Part shown: in pieces, positions 7,856 to 16,679 of the stretch
Numbering within the stretch: the first letter of the stretch is position 1
Layout: each line of letters begins with the position of its first letter
Assembly (NCBI RefSeq): GCF_000280905.1
Contig: NZ_ALAP01000008.1
Span: 1-64,000, forward strand
DNA length: 64,000 nt
Source of the DNA: Streptomyces sp. AA1529
GTDB lineage: Bacteria; Actinomycetota; Actinomycetes; Streptomycetales; Streptomycetaceae
Direction of reading: 5' to 3'
The notes under the pieces: model-generated
What the model saw: only the letters and a program-made list of their open reading frames with translations
The model's database searches: none
What the model was told of the DNA's origin: nothing
Program-made: the position numbers and the translations under genes

Positions 7856-7870
7856 TTCACCCGGCGTAGG
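7856..7870. promoter_or_regulatory. BldD-like operator upstream of bldN
   Basis: TTCACCCGGCGTAGG fits the BldD consensus nTnACnC(A/T)GnGTnAn at all core positions but two. It sits 46 bp upstream of the bldN start codon. BldD with c-di-GMP is known to repress bldN directly in Streptomyces, which supports the reading. Confidence 0.6.
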
Positions 7871-8190
7871 GACAGGTGGGTACCGAATTGCGTCTGAGGA
7901 GAATAACGCTTCGTACAGGCCGCGCTACACCTAGTTGCTGAAAACGTCGCTTCGGTTCGTTTCAGTGCGGATTGGGGCCGCTTTCAGGTGCGAGTCGAAG
8001 ACTGTTTCTGATCGTTTCCATGGCCGAATTTGACGCCTGGGTGATGTGTTCCGGCCGACCGGCCGGATCGGGACTGCCTGCCCGGAGCGCCGGGTAACAC
8101 TGCTGGATTGCCCGGCCGACGGCCGCGCAGAACGGACCCGCCGCGGTCGCGGTACGCCCCGGGCGCGTCGGTGAATCCCTCGTGAGGGGC
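7871..8190. other. Gap between the bldN control region and the HAD gene
   Basis: About 320 bases carrying the distal bldN promoter region and the 3' side of the HAD gene (both genes are on the minus strand). A TCCGGCCG/CGGCCGGA inverted repeat at 8050-8067 and a weak CCCTC-GAGGG hairpin near 8175-8187 may help end HAD transcripts. No coding frame is convincing. Confidence 0.4.
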
Positions 8191-9120
8191 CTAGCGGCGG
8201 CGCCGCTGCACCGCGGCGGCGGCCACCGCGCCGCCTGCCAGCGCGCCGACCCCGGCGGCCGCCGGGATGCCCACCTTGGCCGCCTTGCGGCCCTTCCGGT
8301 AGTCGCGCAGTCGCCAGCCCATTTCACGCGCGTGCGTCCGAAGCCGGCTGTCAGGATTGATCGCATACGGATAACCGACGAGCGACAGCATCGGAATGTC
8401 GTTCGCCGAATCGCTGTACGCAGCGCACCTGTCCAGATCGAGGCCCTCGGCCGCGGACAGCGCGCGGACCGCCTCCGCCTTCGCCGGCCCGTGCAGCGGT
8501 TCGCCGACCAGCCGTCCGGTGTAGACGCCGCCCACCGACTCGGCCACCGTGCCCAGCGCTCCGGTCAGCCCCAGCCGCCGCGCGATGATCGTGGCCGTCT
8601 CCACCGGAGCCGCCGTCACCAGCCACACCTTCTGGCCGGCGTCCAGGTGTGCCTGGGCCAGGGCCCGGGTGCCGGGCCAGATCCGGCCCGCCATGTACTC
8701 GTCGTAGATCTCCTCGCCGATCGCCATCAGCTCGGAGACCCGGTGCCCCTTGACGATGGACAGCGCGCTCTCCCGGGCGTCGTGCATGTGGTCGGCGTTC
8801 TCGGAGCCGGCGAGCCGGAAGTAGGTCTGCTGCCAGGCGAACCGGGTCAGTTCGCGCTTCCGGAAGAACTTGCGCTTGTAGAGGCCGCGGCCGAAGTGGA
8901 AGAGGGCGGCGCCCTGCATGACGGTGTTGTCCAGGTCGAAGAAGGCGGCGGCGTGCACGTCCCCCGCGACCGGGAACTCCGGCTCCGGAGTGCCCGCGGG
9001 TTCGGCCGTCGCCTGCTCCTGCTCCTGCTTGCGTGCCGCCTCGGCGGCCGCCTCCCCGGCGAGCACGCTGCGTGCGGTCGCGTTGCGCCTGCGGGGGGTG
9101 AGCCATGCGGGAAGGGCCAT
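8191..9120 (-). CDS. HAD-IB family phosphatase
   Basis: A 309-aa HAD hydrolase of subfamily IB (SerB/CicA-like). Motif I is FFDLDNTVM near residue 62, motif II lies in WLVTAAP, and motif III is [10 protein letters not shown] near 245. ATG at 9120 starts [12 protein letters not shown]; the first 50 residues are a charged linker with a QEQEQ stretch. The last 30 residues are Gly/Ala-rich ([21 protein letters not shown]) and end in RRRR, like a short membrane-associating tail. Such enzymes dephosphorylate small phospho-monoesters such as phosphoserine or lipid phosphates. The substrate is not known. It lies next to bldN in the same orientation but is separated from it by about 380 bp. Confidence 0.85.
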   Translation of the reverse strand: MALPAWLTPRRRNATARSVLAGEAAAEAARKQEQEQATAEPAGTPEPEFPVAGDVHAAAFFDLDNTVMQGAALFHFGRGLYKRKFFRKRELTRFAWQQTYFRLAGSENADHMHDARESALSIVKGHRVSELMAIGEEIYDEYMAGRIWPGTRALAQAHLDAGQKVWLVTAAPVETATIIARRLGLTGALGTVAESVGGVYTGRLVGEPLHGPAKAEAVRALSAAEGLDLDRCAAYSDSANDIPMLSLVGYPYAINPDSRLRTHAREMGWRLRDYRKGRKAAKVGIPAAAGVGALAGGAVAAAAVQRRRR

Positions 9121-9251
9121 GCGGCGAGCATAGCCAGTCTGTTCGGAGAGCCGGTTGCGCCGGGATTGCCGGGGGTGTGGTCCCGGTGAACCGCCGGGGC
9201 GCCCTGCGGGGTGTCCCCGGCCGGCGCGTGCGGTCTCCGCCGTCCGCGCCG

Positions 9252-9293
9252 GGGCGTCCCGCGGGGCGTGCGCCAGGGCGTCCCGCGGGGCGT
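9252..9293. repeat. Two copies of an 18-bp repeat (24-bp period)
   Basis: GGGCGTCCCGCGGGGCGT occurs at 9252-9269 and again at 9276-9293, in the intergenic region just upstream of the glutaredoxin-like gene. The region is otherwise GC-rich without clear signals. Confidence 0.6.
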
Positions 9294-9337
9294 CCGACGG
9301 GTTCGGCGAGGCGTCGGGCGGGCTGGAGAATGGAGGT

Positions 9338-9574
9338 ATGAAGACTGTGACGCTGATCGGGAAGCCCGGCTGCCACCTGTGCGACGTGGCGCGGGACGTG
9401 GTGGTCCGGGTGTGCGAGGAAGTGGACGCCGCCTGGGAGGAGAAGGACATCAACCAGGATCCCGAGCTCTACCGGCTGTACTGGGAGCAGATCCCGGTGG
9501 TGCTGGTGGACGGGGCCCAGCACGACTTCTGGCGGGTGGACCCGGAGCGGTTGCGCAGCGCGCTCACCGCGTGA
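9338..9574 (+). CDS. Glutaredoxin-family thiol protein
   Basis: A 78-aa thioredoxin-fold protein starting [18 protein letters not shown], with the redox pair C-H-L-C at residues 12-15. IPVVLVDG carries the cis-proline and is followed by FWRVDPERL. It is the DUF836-type glutaredoxin-like family, with a likely dithiol oxidoreductase role in the cytoplasm. ATG at 9338 has GGAGG four bases upstream. It is placed immediately before the redox-sensing rex operon, which it also neighbours in other Streptomyces as I recall. Confidence 0.85.
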   Translation: MKTVTLIGKPGCHLCDVARDVVVRVCEEVDAAWEEKDINQDPELYRLYWEQIPVVLVDGAQHDFWRVDPERLRSALTA

Positions 9575-9837
9575 CGCGGCGTCGGCGCCGTGCCCGTGCC
9601 GCGCGCCGACGGGGTGGGGTGGTGCCGGTGGGAGCGGGTCCGGGCCGCGCCGCTGCCGGCCTCAAGAGCCGCCGGGGGGCCGCTTGTCCAGTGGGAATGT
9701 GGTCAGGGTTCGAGTGGGTTTCGATTAGTATCGAGGGCGTTTTGCGATCCGGGGGCGTATAGGTGAGGAGTGTGGCCGGGTGTCCCCGTCGGTGCCTGTG
9801 GCGCCGGTCACGTTGACCGGACAAACCGGACACAATC

Positions 9838-9867
9838 TTTGTGCACGCGTTCACAAAGGCATAGCCT
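9838..9867 (+). promoter_or_regulatory. Rex operator (ROP) overlapping the rex promoter
   Basis: TTTGTGCACGCGTTCACAAA at 9838-9857 is a 20-bp near-perfect dyad whose core fits the ROP consensus TGTGAACNNNTTCACA with one change. TTGTGC (9839-9844) and TAGCCT (9862-9867), 17 bp apart, form a promoter whose -35 lies inside the operator. This predicts NADH/NAD+-dependent autorepression of the rex-hem operon. The rest of the 9575-9941 gap shows no gene. Confidence 0.88.
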
Positions 9868-9941
9868 GGGCGCGACGGAGCGGTCCGGGAGAGTGCCTCG
9901 CAGACGACCGCTCACCGCTTCGCGCAACCGGCAGGAGCACC

Positions 9942-10742
9942 GTGGCAACTGGCCGAAACCACCGTCCGGCGACGAGTCGGAGCCGAGGGATCCCCGAGGC
10001 GACCGTCGCCCGCCTTCCGCTGTACCTGCGGGCCCTCACCGCGCTGTCCGAGCGCTCGGTGCCCACGGTGTCCTCGGAGGAGCTGGCCTCGGCGGCGGGC
10101 GTCAATTCGGCCAAGCTCCGCAAGGACTTCTCCTACCTGGGTTCGTACGGCACCCGCGGGGTCGGCTACGACGTGGAGTACCTCGTCTACCAGATCTCCC
10201 GTGAGCTGGGCCTCACCCAGGACTGGCCGGTTGTCATCGTCGGTATCGGAAACCTGGGCGCCGCGCTGGCCAACTACGGCGGGTTCGCCTCGCGCGGCTT
10301 CCGGGTCGCGGCGCTGATCGACGCCGACCCGGGGCTGTCCGGCAGGCCCGTGGCGGGCATCCCGGTCCAGCACACCGACGAGCTGGAGAAGATCATCTCG
10401 GACAACGGGGTGTCCATCGGCGTGATCGCCACCCCGGCCGGTGCGGCCCAGCAGGTGTGCGACCGGCTGGTCGCCGCCGGGGTCACCTCCATCCTCAACT
10501 TCGCGCCGACCGTGCTCTCCGTCCCCGAGGGCGTCGACGTGCGCAAGGTCGACCTGTCGATAGAACTGCAGATCCTCGCCTTCCACGAGCAGCGCAAGGC
10601 GGGCGAGGAGCCGGGGGCGCCCCCGGGGCAGAGCCCGGAGACGGACACCGCGCCGCCCGCGGCGCCGCCGGCCGTGTCCGTCGCCAAGCGGCCCCCCGAG
10701 TCCGGAACTGACGGGGATCTGCCCGCCGTGATGCCGGCATGA
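9942..10742 (+). CDS. rex: Redox-sensing transcriptional repressor Rex
   Basis: A 266-aa Rex repressor. An N-terminal winged helix (VARLPLYLRALTALSERSVP, SSEELASAAGVNSAKLRKDF) is followed by a Rossmann domain with VVIVGIGNLGAAL near residue 90 and a domain-swapped C-terminal helix. It binds NADH or NAD+ and releases DNA when NADH rises under poor aeration. GTG at 9942 follows a CAGGAG site. The C-terminus has an extra Pro/Ala-rich tail of about 40 residues. The stop codon overlaps the hemA ATG (ATGA), so it is translationally coupled to haem synthesis. A clear Rex operator precedes it. Confidence 0.96.
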   Translation: MATGRNHRPATSRSRGIPEATVARLPLYLRALTALSERSVPTVSSEELASAAGVNSAKLRKDFSYLGSYGTRGVGYDVEYLVYQISRELGLTQDWPVVIVGIGNLGAALANYGGFASRGFRVAALIDADPGLSGRPVAGIPVQHTDELEKIISDNGVSIGVIATPAGAAQQVCDRLVAAGVTSILNFAPTVLSVPEGVDVRKVDLSIELQILAFHEQRKAGEEPGAPPGQSPETDTAPPAAPPAVSVAKRPPESGTDGDLPAVMPA

Positions 10743-12064
10743 GTCTGCTCGTCGTGGGCCTCAGCCACCGCAGTGCGCCGGTCAGCGTGCTGGAGCGGGC
10801 CGCCCTGGCCCCCCAGGCGCGGGGCAAGCTGTTGCAGGACACCGTGGGGGCCGAGCCCGCCGCCGAGGCGGCCGTCCTCGCCACCTGCAACCGGATCGAA
10901 CTCTACGCGGACGTCGACCGGTTCCACGCCGGTGTCGCCGAACTGTCCACCCTGCTGGCCCAGCACAGCGGAGTGGATCTGGAGGAGCTCACCCCTTATC
11001 TGTATGTCCACTACGAGGACCGGGCCGTGCACCACCTGTTCTCGGTGGCCTGCGGGCTGGACTCGATGGTCGTGGGCGAGGGGCAGATCCTCGGCCAGAT
11101 CAAGGACGCGCTGGCCGTCGCGCAGGAGCAGCACACCGCTGGACGGCTGCTGAACGACCTGTTCCAGCAGGCGCTGCGGGTGGGGAAGCGGGCGCACTCC
11201 GAGACCGGGATCGACAAGGCCGGGCAGTCGCTGGTGACCTTCGGGCTCCAGCAGTCGGCCGCGGGCCGGGACGTCGAGACGTGGCTGCGGGGGCGCCGGG
11301 CGCTGGTGATCGGCGCCGGATCGATGTCCTCGCTCGCCGCGGTGACGCTGGCGCGCGCCGGTGTGGGCGAACTGGTGATCGTCAACCGTACGTTGGAGAG
11401 GGCCGAGCGGCTGGCGGAGAGCCTGGACGCGCGGGCCCTGCCCATGGACGCGGTGGCCGGCGAGCTGGCCGCGGCCGACGTGGTGGTCTCCTGCACCGGC
11501 GCGGCCGGGCTGGTGCTGGGCGCCGAGGAGGTCGGACGGGCCGTCCGCGCGCGGGAGCCCCGCGCGGACGGCGGCCCGGTCCTCTCGGTGCTGGACCTGG
11601 CCATGCCCCGGGACGTCGAGGCCGCCGTGCACCGTGTCGAGGGCGTGCGGCTCGTGGACATCGAGTCGCTCGCGGACGCCGAGGCGAACGCGCCGATGGC
11701 CGGGGACGTGGAAGCCGTCCGGGGCATCGTGGCGGAGGAGGTCGCCGCCTTCGGCGCCGCGCAGCGCGCCGCGACGATCACCCCGACCGTGGTGGCGCTG
11801 CGCACCATGGCCGCCGATGTCGTCGCCGGGGAGATGGCGCGGCTGGAGGGGCGGCTGCACGGGATGGACGACAAACAGCGCGCGGAGATCACGCAGACCG
11901 TGCGCCGGGTCGTGGACAAGCTGCTGCACGCGCCGACCGTGCGCGTCAAACAACTCGCGGGCGAACCCGGCGGCGCCGGGTACGCGGACGCGCTGCGTGA
12001 ACTCTTCGACCTCGACCCGCAGGCGGTCGCCGCTGTCAGCAACCCGGAACAGGAGCGGCAATGA
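10739..12064 (+). CDS. hemA: Glutamyl-tRNA reductase
   Basis: A 441-aa protein that reduces Glu-tRNA(Glu) to glutamate-1-semialdehyde with NADPH, the first step of the C5 route to tetrapyrroles. The catalytic cysteine lies in ATCNRIELYA (about C50). The signature GLDSMVVGEGQILGQIK is near 104-120, a Rossmann NADPH domain (VIGAGSMSSLAA) is near 190, and a C-terminal dimerisation helix follows. It overlaps rex upstream and hemC downstream by ATGA. Its partner HemL is encoded at 30.8 kb in the same window. Confidence 0.97.
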   Translation: MSLLVVGLSHRSAPVSVLERAALAPQARGKLLQDTVGAEPAAEAAVLATCNRIELYADVDRFHAGVAELSTLLAQHSGVDLEELTPYLYVHYEDRAVHHLFSVACGLDSMVVGEGQILGQIKDALAVAQEQHTAGRLLNDLFQQALRVGKRAHSETGIDKAGQSLVTFGLQQSAAGRDVETWLRGRRALVIGAGSMSSLAAVTLARAGVGELVIVNRTLERAERLAESLDARALPMDAVAGELAAADVVVSCTGAAGLVLGAEEVGRAVRAREPRADGGPVLSVLDLAMPRDVEAAVHRVEGVRLVDIESLADAEANAPMAGDVEAVRGIVAEEVAAFGAAQRAATITPTVVALRTMAADVVAGEMARLEGRLHGMDDKQRAEITQTVRRVVDKLLHAPTVRVKQLAGEPGGAGYADALRELFDLDPQAVAAVSNPEQERQ

Positions 12065-13062
12065 ACACCGACGCCACAGCCACCACACCACTCAGGCTGG
12101 GCACCCGCCGCAGCAAGCTCGCGATGGCGCAGTCCGGGCTGGTCGCCGAGGAGGTCCGCAGGGTGACGGGCCGCCCCGTGGAGCTGGTGGAGATCACCAC
12201 CTACGGCGACGTCAGCAAGGAGCAGCTCGCGCAGATCGGCGGCACCGGGGTGTTCGTCAACGCGCTGCGGGACGCGCTGGCCCGCGGGGACATCGACTTC
12301 GCCGTGCACTCGCTGAAGGACCTGCCCACCACCCAGCCCGCGGAGTTCGCGCTGGCTGCCGTGCCCGCGCGGGCGGATGCCCGGGACGTGCTGGTCGGCC
12401 GGGACGGGCTCGGTTTCGAGGCGCTCCTGCGGGCCGCCGCGTCCGGCACGGCGCGGATCGGCACGGGCTCGCCCCGCCGGATGGCGCAGATCCACGCCTG
12501 GGCGCGTACCCTCGGGTTCGAGATCGAGACCGTTCCGATCCGGGGGAATATCGACACCCGGATCGGGTACGTGCGCTCCGGTGAGCTCGACGGCGTCGTG
12601 CTCGCGGCTGCCGGTCTCGAACGTATCGGCCGCCTCGACGAGGAGGCCGCCGAGCTGATCGAACCCGACCAGGTTCTGCCCGCCCCCGGACAGGGGGCGC
12701 TGGCGGTCGAGTGTGTGGCGTCCGACACACACCTGACCGCACAGCTCGGGGAGCTGGACGACCCGCGTACGCGGGCGGCCGTCACCGCTGAGCGAACCCT
12801 GCTCGCCGCCTTGGAGGCCGGCTGCAGTGCACCTGTGGGTGCGCTTGCCGACCTGCTTGTCGAGGGGCAGGTTGTCACCGAAATGCGCCTGCGCGGCGTC
12901 GTCGGCACCACCGACGGCCGCACGCTGGTGCAGTTGTCCACCACCGGTCCCGCACCGGCATCCGACGGCGATCTCACTGCCTGTGCACGCATGGGCCGGG
13001 AACTCGCCGACGAGATGCTCGCCAAGGGTGCGGCCGGTCTGATGGGGGAGCGAGCACTTTGA
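12061..13062 (+). CDS. hemC: Porphobilinogen deaminase (hydroxymethylbilane synthase)
   Basis: A 333-aa enzyme that joins four porphobilinogens into hydroxymethylbilane. LGTRRSKLAMAQ and HSLKDLPT are the substrate-binding N-domain blocks. IGTGSPRRMAQ follows, and LEAGCSAPVGA holds the cysteine (about C259) that carries the dipyrromethane cofactor. It overlaps hemA (ATGA) and its TGA overlaps the next gene's TTG start. Length and all motifs are normal. Confidence 0.97.
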   Translation: MNTDATATTPLRLGTRRSKLAMAQSGLVAEEVRRVTGRPVELVEITTYGDVSKEQLAQIGGTGVFVNALRDALARGDIDFAVHSLKDLPTTQPAEFALAAVPARADARDVLVGRDGLGFEALLRAAASGTARIGTGSPRRMAQIHAWARTLGFEIETVPIRGNIDTRIGYVRSGELDGVVLAAAGLERIGRLDEEAAELIEPDQVLPAPGQGALAVECVASDTHLTAQLGELDDPRTRAAVTAERTLLAALEAGCSAPVGALADLLVEGQVVTEMRLRGVVGTTDGRTLVQLSTTGPAPASDGDLTACARMGRELADEMLAKGAAGLMGERAL

Positions 13063-14801
13063 GCCCCACCGCCGCCGACAGGTCGCGCGCCGAGACGTCG
13101 AACACCGCGCGCGCCGGCAAGTCGAGCACCGCACAGAAGCCGGCAGCCGTGAACAGACAGCACCTGCACGGTGCACACGGGCACGTCACCTTCCTGGGTG
13201 CCGGGCCCGGGGACCCGGGGCTGCTGACGTTGCGCGCCGTCGAGGCGCTGGGGCAGGCCGACGTCCTCGTCGCCGGTCCGCGCGTGTACGACGTCGTACG
13301 TGCCCATACCCGGCCGGGTGTGGACACACCACTCCAGCCCGTCGCTGACGAGACGTCAACTGCCGCTGCGGCGGCCGACGATGCAGCTCTCGACGCGGGC
13401 GAGTCTGCCATAGCCGCCGCGCGCGCCGGCAAGCGGGTCGTGCGTGCGGTCGCGGGTGATCCGGGGCTGGACTCGGACGCGGCCCGCGAGATGCTCGTGC
13501 TGGCCGCCGAGGGGATTCCCTTCGAGGTCGTCCCGGGTGTCGCGGCGGCCGTGGGGGTGCCCGCCTACGCCGGGGTCCCGCTGCGGGACGCGCAGGGCAC
13601 CGACGTGCGGTTCGTGGACGCGAGCACCGCCGACGACCGGTGCTGGACCGAGCTGGGGGTGAGCGACGCGACCGTCGTCGTCTCCACGACCCTGGACCAG
13701 GTCACCTCGGCCGCGGGTGAACTGGTGGCGGCCGGCCGCAAGCCGGACACCCCGCTGACCCTCACGCTGGCGGGCACGACCACCCGGCAGCGGACGTTCA
13801 CCGCGACGCTCGGCGGGATCACCCAGACCCTCAAGCAGGCCAAGGTGCTGCCGTCGCCGGACGGCGGGCAGCCCGTGATAGCCGTGGTCGGCGAGCGCAG
13901 TGCCGCGCCGCAGCGCGAGCAGCTGGCCTGGTTCGAGTCCAAGCCGCTGTTCGGCTGGCAGGTCCTGGTGCCGCGCACCAAGGAGCAGGCGGCCTCCCTC
14001 TCCGACCAGCTTCGCTCCTACGGCGCCGTGCCCGCCGAGGTGCCGACCATCGCCGTGGAGCCGCCGCGCACCCCGCAGCAGATGGAGCGCGCCGTCAAGG
14101 GCCTGGTCACCGGCCGGTACGAGTGGATCGCCTTCACCTCCGTGAACGCGGTCAAGGCGGTCCGCGAGAAGTTCGAGGAGTACGGGCTGGACGCGCGCGC
14201 CTTCGCCGGGATCAAGGTGGCGGCGGTCGGCGAGCAGACCGCGGCCGCGCTGGTCGAGTTCGGCGTCAAGCCCGACCTGGTGCCCAGCGGCGAGCAGTCG
14301 GCGGCCGGGCTGCTGGAGGACTGGCCGCCCTACGACCCGGTCTTCGACCCGATCGACCGGGTGTTCCTGCCGCGCGCGGACATCGCCACCGAGACGCTGG
14401 TGGCCGGGCTGATCGAGCTGGGCTGGGAGGTGGACGACGTGACCGCCTACCGCACGGTCCGCGCCTCGCCGCCGCCCGCCGAGACCCGGGAGGCCATCAA
14501 GGGCGGCGGGTTCGACGCGGTGCTGTTCACCTCGTCCTCCACGGTGCGGAACCTGGTGGGCATCGCGGGCAAGCCGCACAACGTCACGGTGATCGCCTGC
14601 ATCGGCCCGGCCACCGCGAAGACCGCGGAGGAGCACGGACTGCGGGTGGACGTCATGTCGCCCGAGCCGTCGGTGCACAAGCTGGCCGAGGCGCTGGCCG
14701 ACTTCGGGGCCCAGCGCCGTGCCGCGGCCGTCGAGGCGGGTGAGCAGGTGAAGCGGCCGAGCGAGAAGCGCCCGGCCAGGAGGAGGGCACGCACATCATG
14801 A
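13059..14801 (+). CDS. hemD: Uroporphyrinogen-III C-methyltransferase/synthase fusion
   Basis: A 580-aa bifunctional protein. Residues about 40-280 form a SAM-dependent tetrapyrrole methyltransferase (CobA/SUMT fold: VTFLGAGPGDPGLLTLRAVEAL near 44). Residues about 297-555 are uroporphyrinogen-III synthase (LVPRTKEQAASLSDQL, the IAFTSVNAV block, LFTSSSTVRNL). It closes the ring of hydroxymethylbilane, and its first half may direct uroporphyrinogen III to sirohaem or cobalamin. The sequence between the cobalamin-type blocks of the first half is divergent, so methylation activity should be tested. TTG at 13059 overlaps the hemC stop; a GTG at 13149 is an alternative start. Confidence 0.92.
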   Translation: MSPTAADRSRAETSNTARAGKSSTAQKPAAVNRQHLHGAHGHVTFLGAGPGDPGLLTLRAVEALGQADVLVAGPRVYDVVRAHTRPGVDTPLQPVADETSTAAAAADDAALDAGESAIAAARAGKRVVRAVAGDPGLDSDAAREMLVLAAEGIPFEVVPGVAAAVGVPAYAGVPLRDAQGTDVRFVDASTADDRCWTELGVSDATVVVSTTLDQVTSAAGELVAAGRKPDTPLTLTLAGTTTRQRTFTATLGGITQTLKQAKVLPSPDGGQPVIAVVGERSAAPQREQLAWFESKPLFGWQVLVPRTKEQAASLSDQLRSYGAVPAEVPTIAVEPPRTPQQMERAVKGLVTGRYEWIAFTSVNAVKAVREKFEEYGLDARAFAGIKVAAVGEQTAAALVEFGVKPDLVPSGEQSAAGLLEDWPPYDPVFDPIDRVFLPRADIATETLVAGLIELGWEVDDVTAYRTVRASPPPAETREAIKGGGFDAVLFTSSSTVRNLVGIAGKPHNVTVIACIGPATAKTAEEHGLRVDVMSPEPSVHKLAEALADFGAQRRAAAVEAGEQVKRPSEKRPARRRARTS

Positions 14802-15817
14802 GCATTCACGGCAGCCCCGGTACGTACGGCAGCTATCCGGCCGCCCGTCCGCGGCGGCTGCGCAGCACGCCTGCCATGCGTCGTATGGTCGCCGAGCACG
14901 CCACCCGGCCCGCCGATCTGATCCTGCCCGCTTTCGTGCGGGAGGGCGCGAGCGAGCCGGTTCCGGTGGGCGCCATGCCGGGCGTCGTGCAGCACACCCG
15001 GGACTCGCTGCGGAAGGCCGCCGTGGAGGCGGTCGAGGCGGGGGTCGGCGGGCTGATGCTCTTCGGCGTGCCGGACGAGGCGAAGAAGGACGCGGTGGGC
15101 ACGGCGGGCACCGACCCGGAGGGGATCCTCCAGGTCGCGCTGCGGGACGTGCGCTCCGAGGTCGGCGACGAACTGGTGCTGATGTCCGACCTGTGCCTGG
15201 ACGAGTACACCGACCACGGCCACTGCGGGGTGCTGACCGCCGAGGGCCTGGTGGACAACGACGCGACGCTGGCGCGGTACGCCGAGATGGCCCGCGTCCA
15301 GGCCGACGCCGGAGCCCATGTGCTGGGCCCCAGCGGCATGATGGACGGCCAGATCGGCTACGTCCGCGCGGCGCTGGAGGAGGCGGGCCGCACCGATGTG
15401 GCCCTCTTCGCCTACACCGCCAAGTACTCCTCGGCGTTCTACGGGCCGTTCCGGGAGGCCGTCGGCTCCTCGCTGCAGGGGGACCGCAAGACCTACCAGC
15501 AGGACCCGGCCAACGCCCGGGAGGCGCTGCGCGAGCTCTCGCTGGACCTCGCCGAGGGTGCGGACATGGTGATGGTCAAGCCGGGGCTGCCGTACCTGGA
15601 CATCCTGCGGGACTTCGCCGAGCGCGCCGAGGTGCCCGTCGGCGTCTACCAGATCTCCGGCGAGTACGCGATGGTCGAGGCCGCCGCCGAGAAGGGCTGG
15701 ATCGACCGGGAGGCGGCCATCCTGGAGATGCTGACGAGCTTCACCCGGGCCGGCGCGAACATGATCCTCACCTACTGGGCGACGGAGGCCGCGGGACTGC
15801 TGCGCGCACGGTACTGA
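14798..15817 (+). CDS. hemB: Delta-aminolevulinic acid dehydratase (porphobilinogen synthase)
   Basis: A 339-aa enzyme condensing two ALA molecules to porphobilinogen. The metal region DLCLDEYTDHGHCGVL lies near 130-145, AKYSSAFYGPFREA near 208 carries one active-site lysine, and MVKPGLPYLDI near 258 carries the Schiff-base lysine. Only part of the Zn cysteine cluster is kept (C-L-D-E-Y-T pattern), which resembles Mg2+-assisted forms. ATG at 14798 overlaps the hemD stop. It is the last gene of the rex-hemACDB run and is followed by a good terminator. Confidence 0.97.
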   Translation: MSIHGSPGTYGSYPAARPRRLRSTPAMRRMVAEHATRPADLILPAFVREGASEPVPVGAMPGVVQHTRDSLRKAAVEAVEAGVGGLMLFGVPDEAKKDAVGTAGTDPEGILQVALRDVRSEVGDELVLMSDLCLDEYTDHGHCGVLTAEGLVDNDATLARYAEMARVQADAGAHVLGPSGMMDGQIGYVRAALEEAGRTDVALFAYTAKYSSAFYGPFREAVGSSLQGDRKTYQQDPANAREALRELSLDLAEGADMVMVKPGLPYLDILRDFAERAEVPVGVYQISGEYAMVEAAAEKGWIDREAAILEMLTSFTRAGANMILTYWATEAAGLLRARY

Positions 15818-15868
15818 CGACGGGTCCCCCGGCCCGGGCCGCGCCAGGCTGCGAGAGCCGCACAACAG

Positions 15869-15897
15869 GCGCCATCCGCACGTCGGATGGCGCTTTT
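15869..15897 (+). terminator. Intrinsic terminator of the rex-hem operon
   Basis: GCGCCATCCG (15869-15878) and CGGATGGCGC (15884-15893) form a perfect 10-bp stem with a 5-nt loop, followed by TTTT, 52 bases after hemB. Confidence 0.92.
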
Positions 15898-15982
15898 CCG
15901 TGTTGCGGGTGAGGTGAACGAGCGTTCTCGTTGTGGCTGGGGCGCGGGATCACTTACGCTCGTCCCGCTTCACTCGAACCGG

Positions 15983-16019
15983 TACCGGAGCATCTGCCCC
16001 CGATACCGGAGCAGTTGAC
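15983..16019 (+). promoter_or_regulatory. Direct-repeat operator next to a -35 element
   Basis: TACCGGAGCA occurs at 15983-15992 and 16004-16013 (21-bp period, two helical turns), and TTGACG (16014-16019) follows directly. No good -10 hexamer was found at the expected place. This resembles an activator site in front of the cupin gene 115 bases downstream. The remaining 15898-16134 gap shows no gene. Confidence 0.45.
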
Positions 16020-16134
16020 GTCATGTCATTGCACTGTGCTGGGCGGCTGACCCCGCGCGACTTCGACGGCGTACCTCTTCCGTCTCGCGAGTCCCCTGCA
16101 TCGCAGCGCCATCGCAGAGAATGAGGAGCACACC

Positions 16135-16491
16135 ATGACGACCCTCGAACGCCCGGACTTCCACGTGGCCGGCACCGAGGCACTCGCGCGCATCGACCCC
16201 GTCGAGCTGTACCCGGGGGTGACGGCCCACGTGCTCGACTGGACCAGCCCCGCCGACGGGTCCGACCCGCTGCCGCGCGAGGCGTATGTACGGTTCGCGC
16301 CCGGCTCCGGCTACACCGAGCCGGACCACCACGGGGACACCAGCGAGATCGTGGTCGTCGTCGACGGCGAACTGCAGGACGAGGCGGGCAGCTACCCCGT
16401 GGGCAGCCGGATCCGCGGGGCGCAGGGCTCCACCCACACACCGCGCAGCGAGCAGGGCTGCCTGCTGTACGTGTACTTCCCGCAGCGCTGA
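16135..16491 (+). CDS. Cupin-domain protein (ChrR-like)
   Basis: A 118-aa single cupin barrel. The first motif region is EPDHHGDTSEIVVVVDGELQ (near residues 61-80), supplying His and Glu metal ligands, and the second is GSTHTPRSEQGCLLYV. It resembles the C-terminal cupin of ChrR anti-sigma factors, but the N-terminal Zn-binding anti-sigma part is absent, so it is probably a stand-alone metal-binding enzyme or sensor. A GAATGAGGAG stretch precedes the ATG. The gene is alone between the haem operon and the conservon. No substrate can be named. Confidence 0.75.
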   Translation: MTTLERPDFHVAGTEALARIDPVELYPGVTAHVLDWTSPADGSDPLPREAYVRFAPGSGYTEPDHHGDTSEIVVVVDGELQDEAGSYPVGSRIRGAQGSTHTPRSEQGCLLYVYFPQR

Positions 16492-16603
16492 CCCCGCCGC
16501 GCGCGGCGGCGCCGGGGCGGGGAGCGTACTCCGCTTCTGCCCCGGCTGGTGCGACCGTTCGCCCCCAACCCGCCGTCGCGCCGCGGATTTCGCGAGTGCC
16601 GTC

Positions 16604-16637
16604 CCGCGGCGGAGAGCAGCACCGCTCTCCGCCGCGG
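16604..16637 (+). terminator. Hairpin between the cupin gene and cvnA
   Basis: CCGCGGCGGAGAGC (16604-16617) pairs perfectly with GCTCTCCGCCGCGG (16624-16637) across a 6-nt loop. It lies 113 bases after the cupin stop and 43 bases before the cvnA start, so it may end the cupin transcript or lie in the conservon leader. There is no T-tract. Confidence 0.6.
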
Positions 16638-16679
16638 CACGGCTCCTTGTCCTCCCAACAGAACCGTTCGAGGGAACCG

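Noticed and set aside
9706..9735. GGTTCGAG-like string resembling a tRNA T-loop
   Set aside because: No acceptor stem, D-arm or anticodon arm can be drawn around it.
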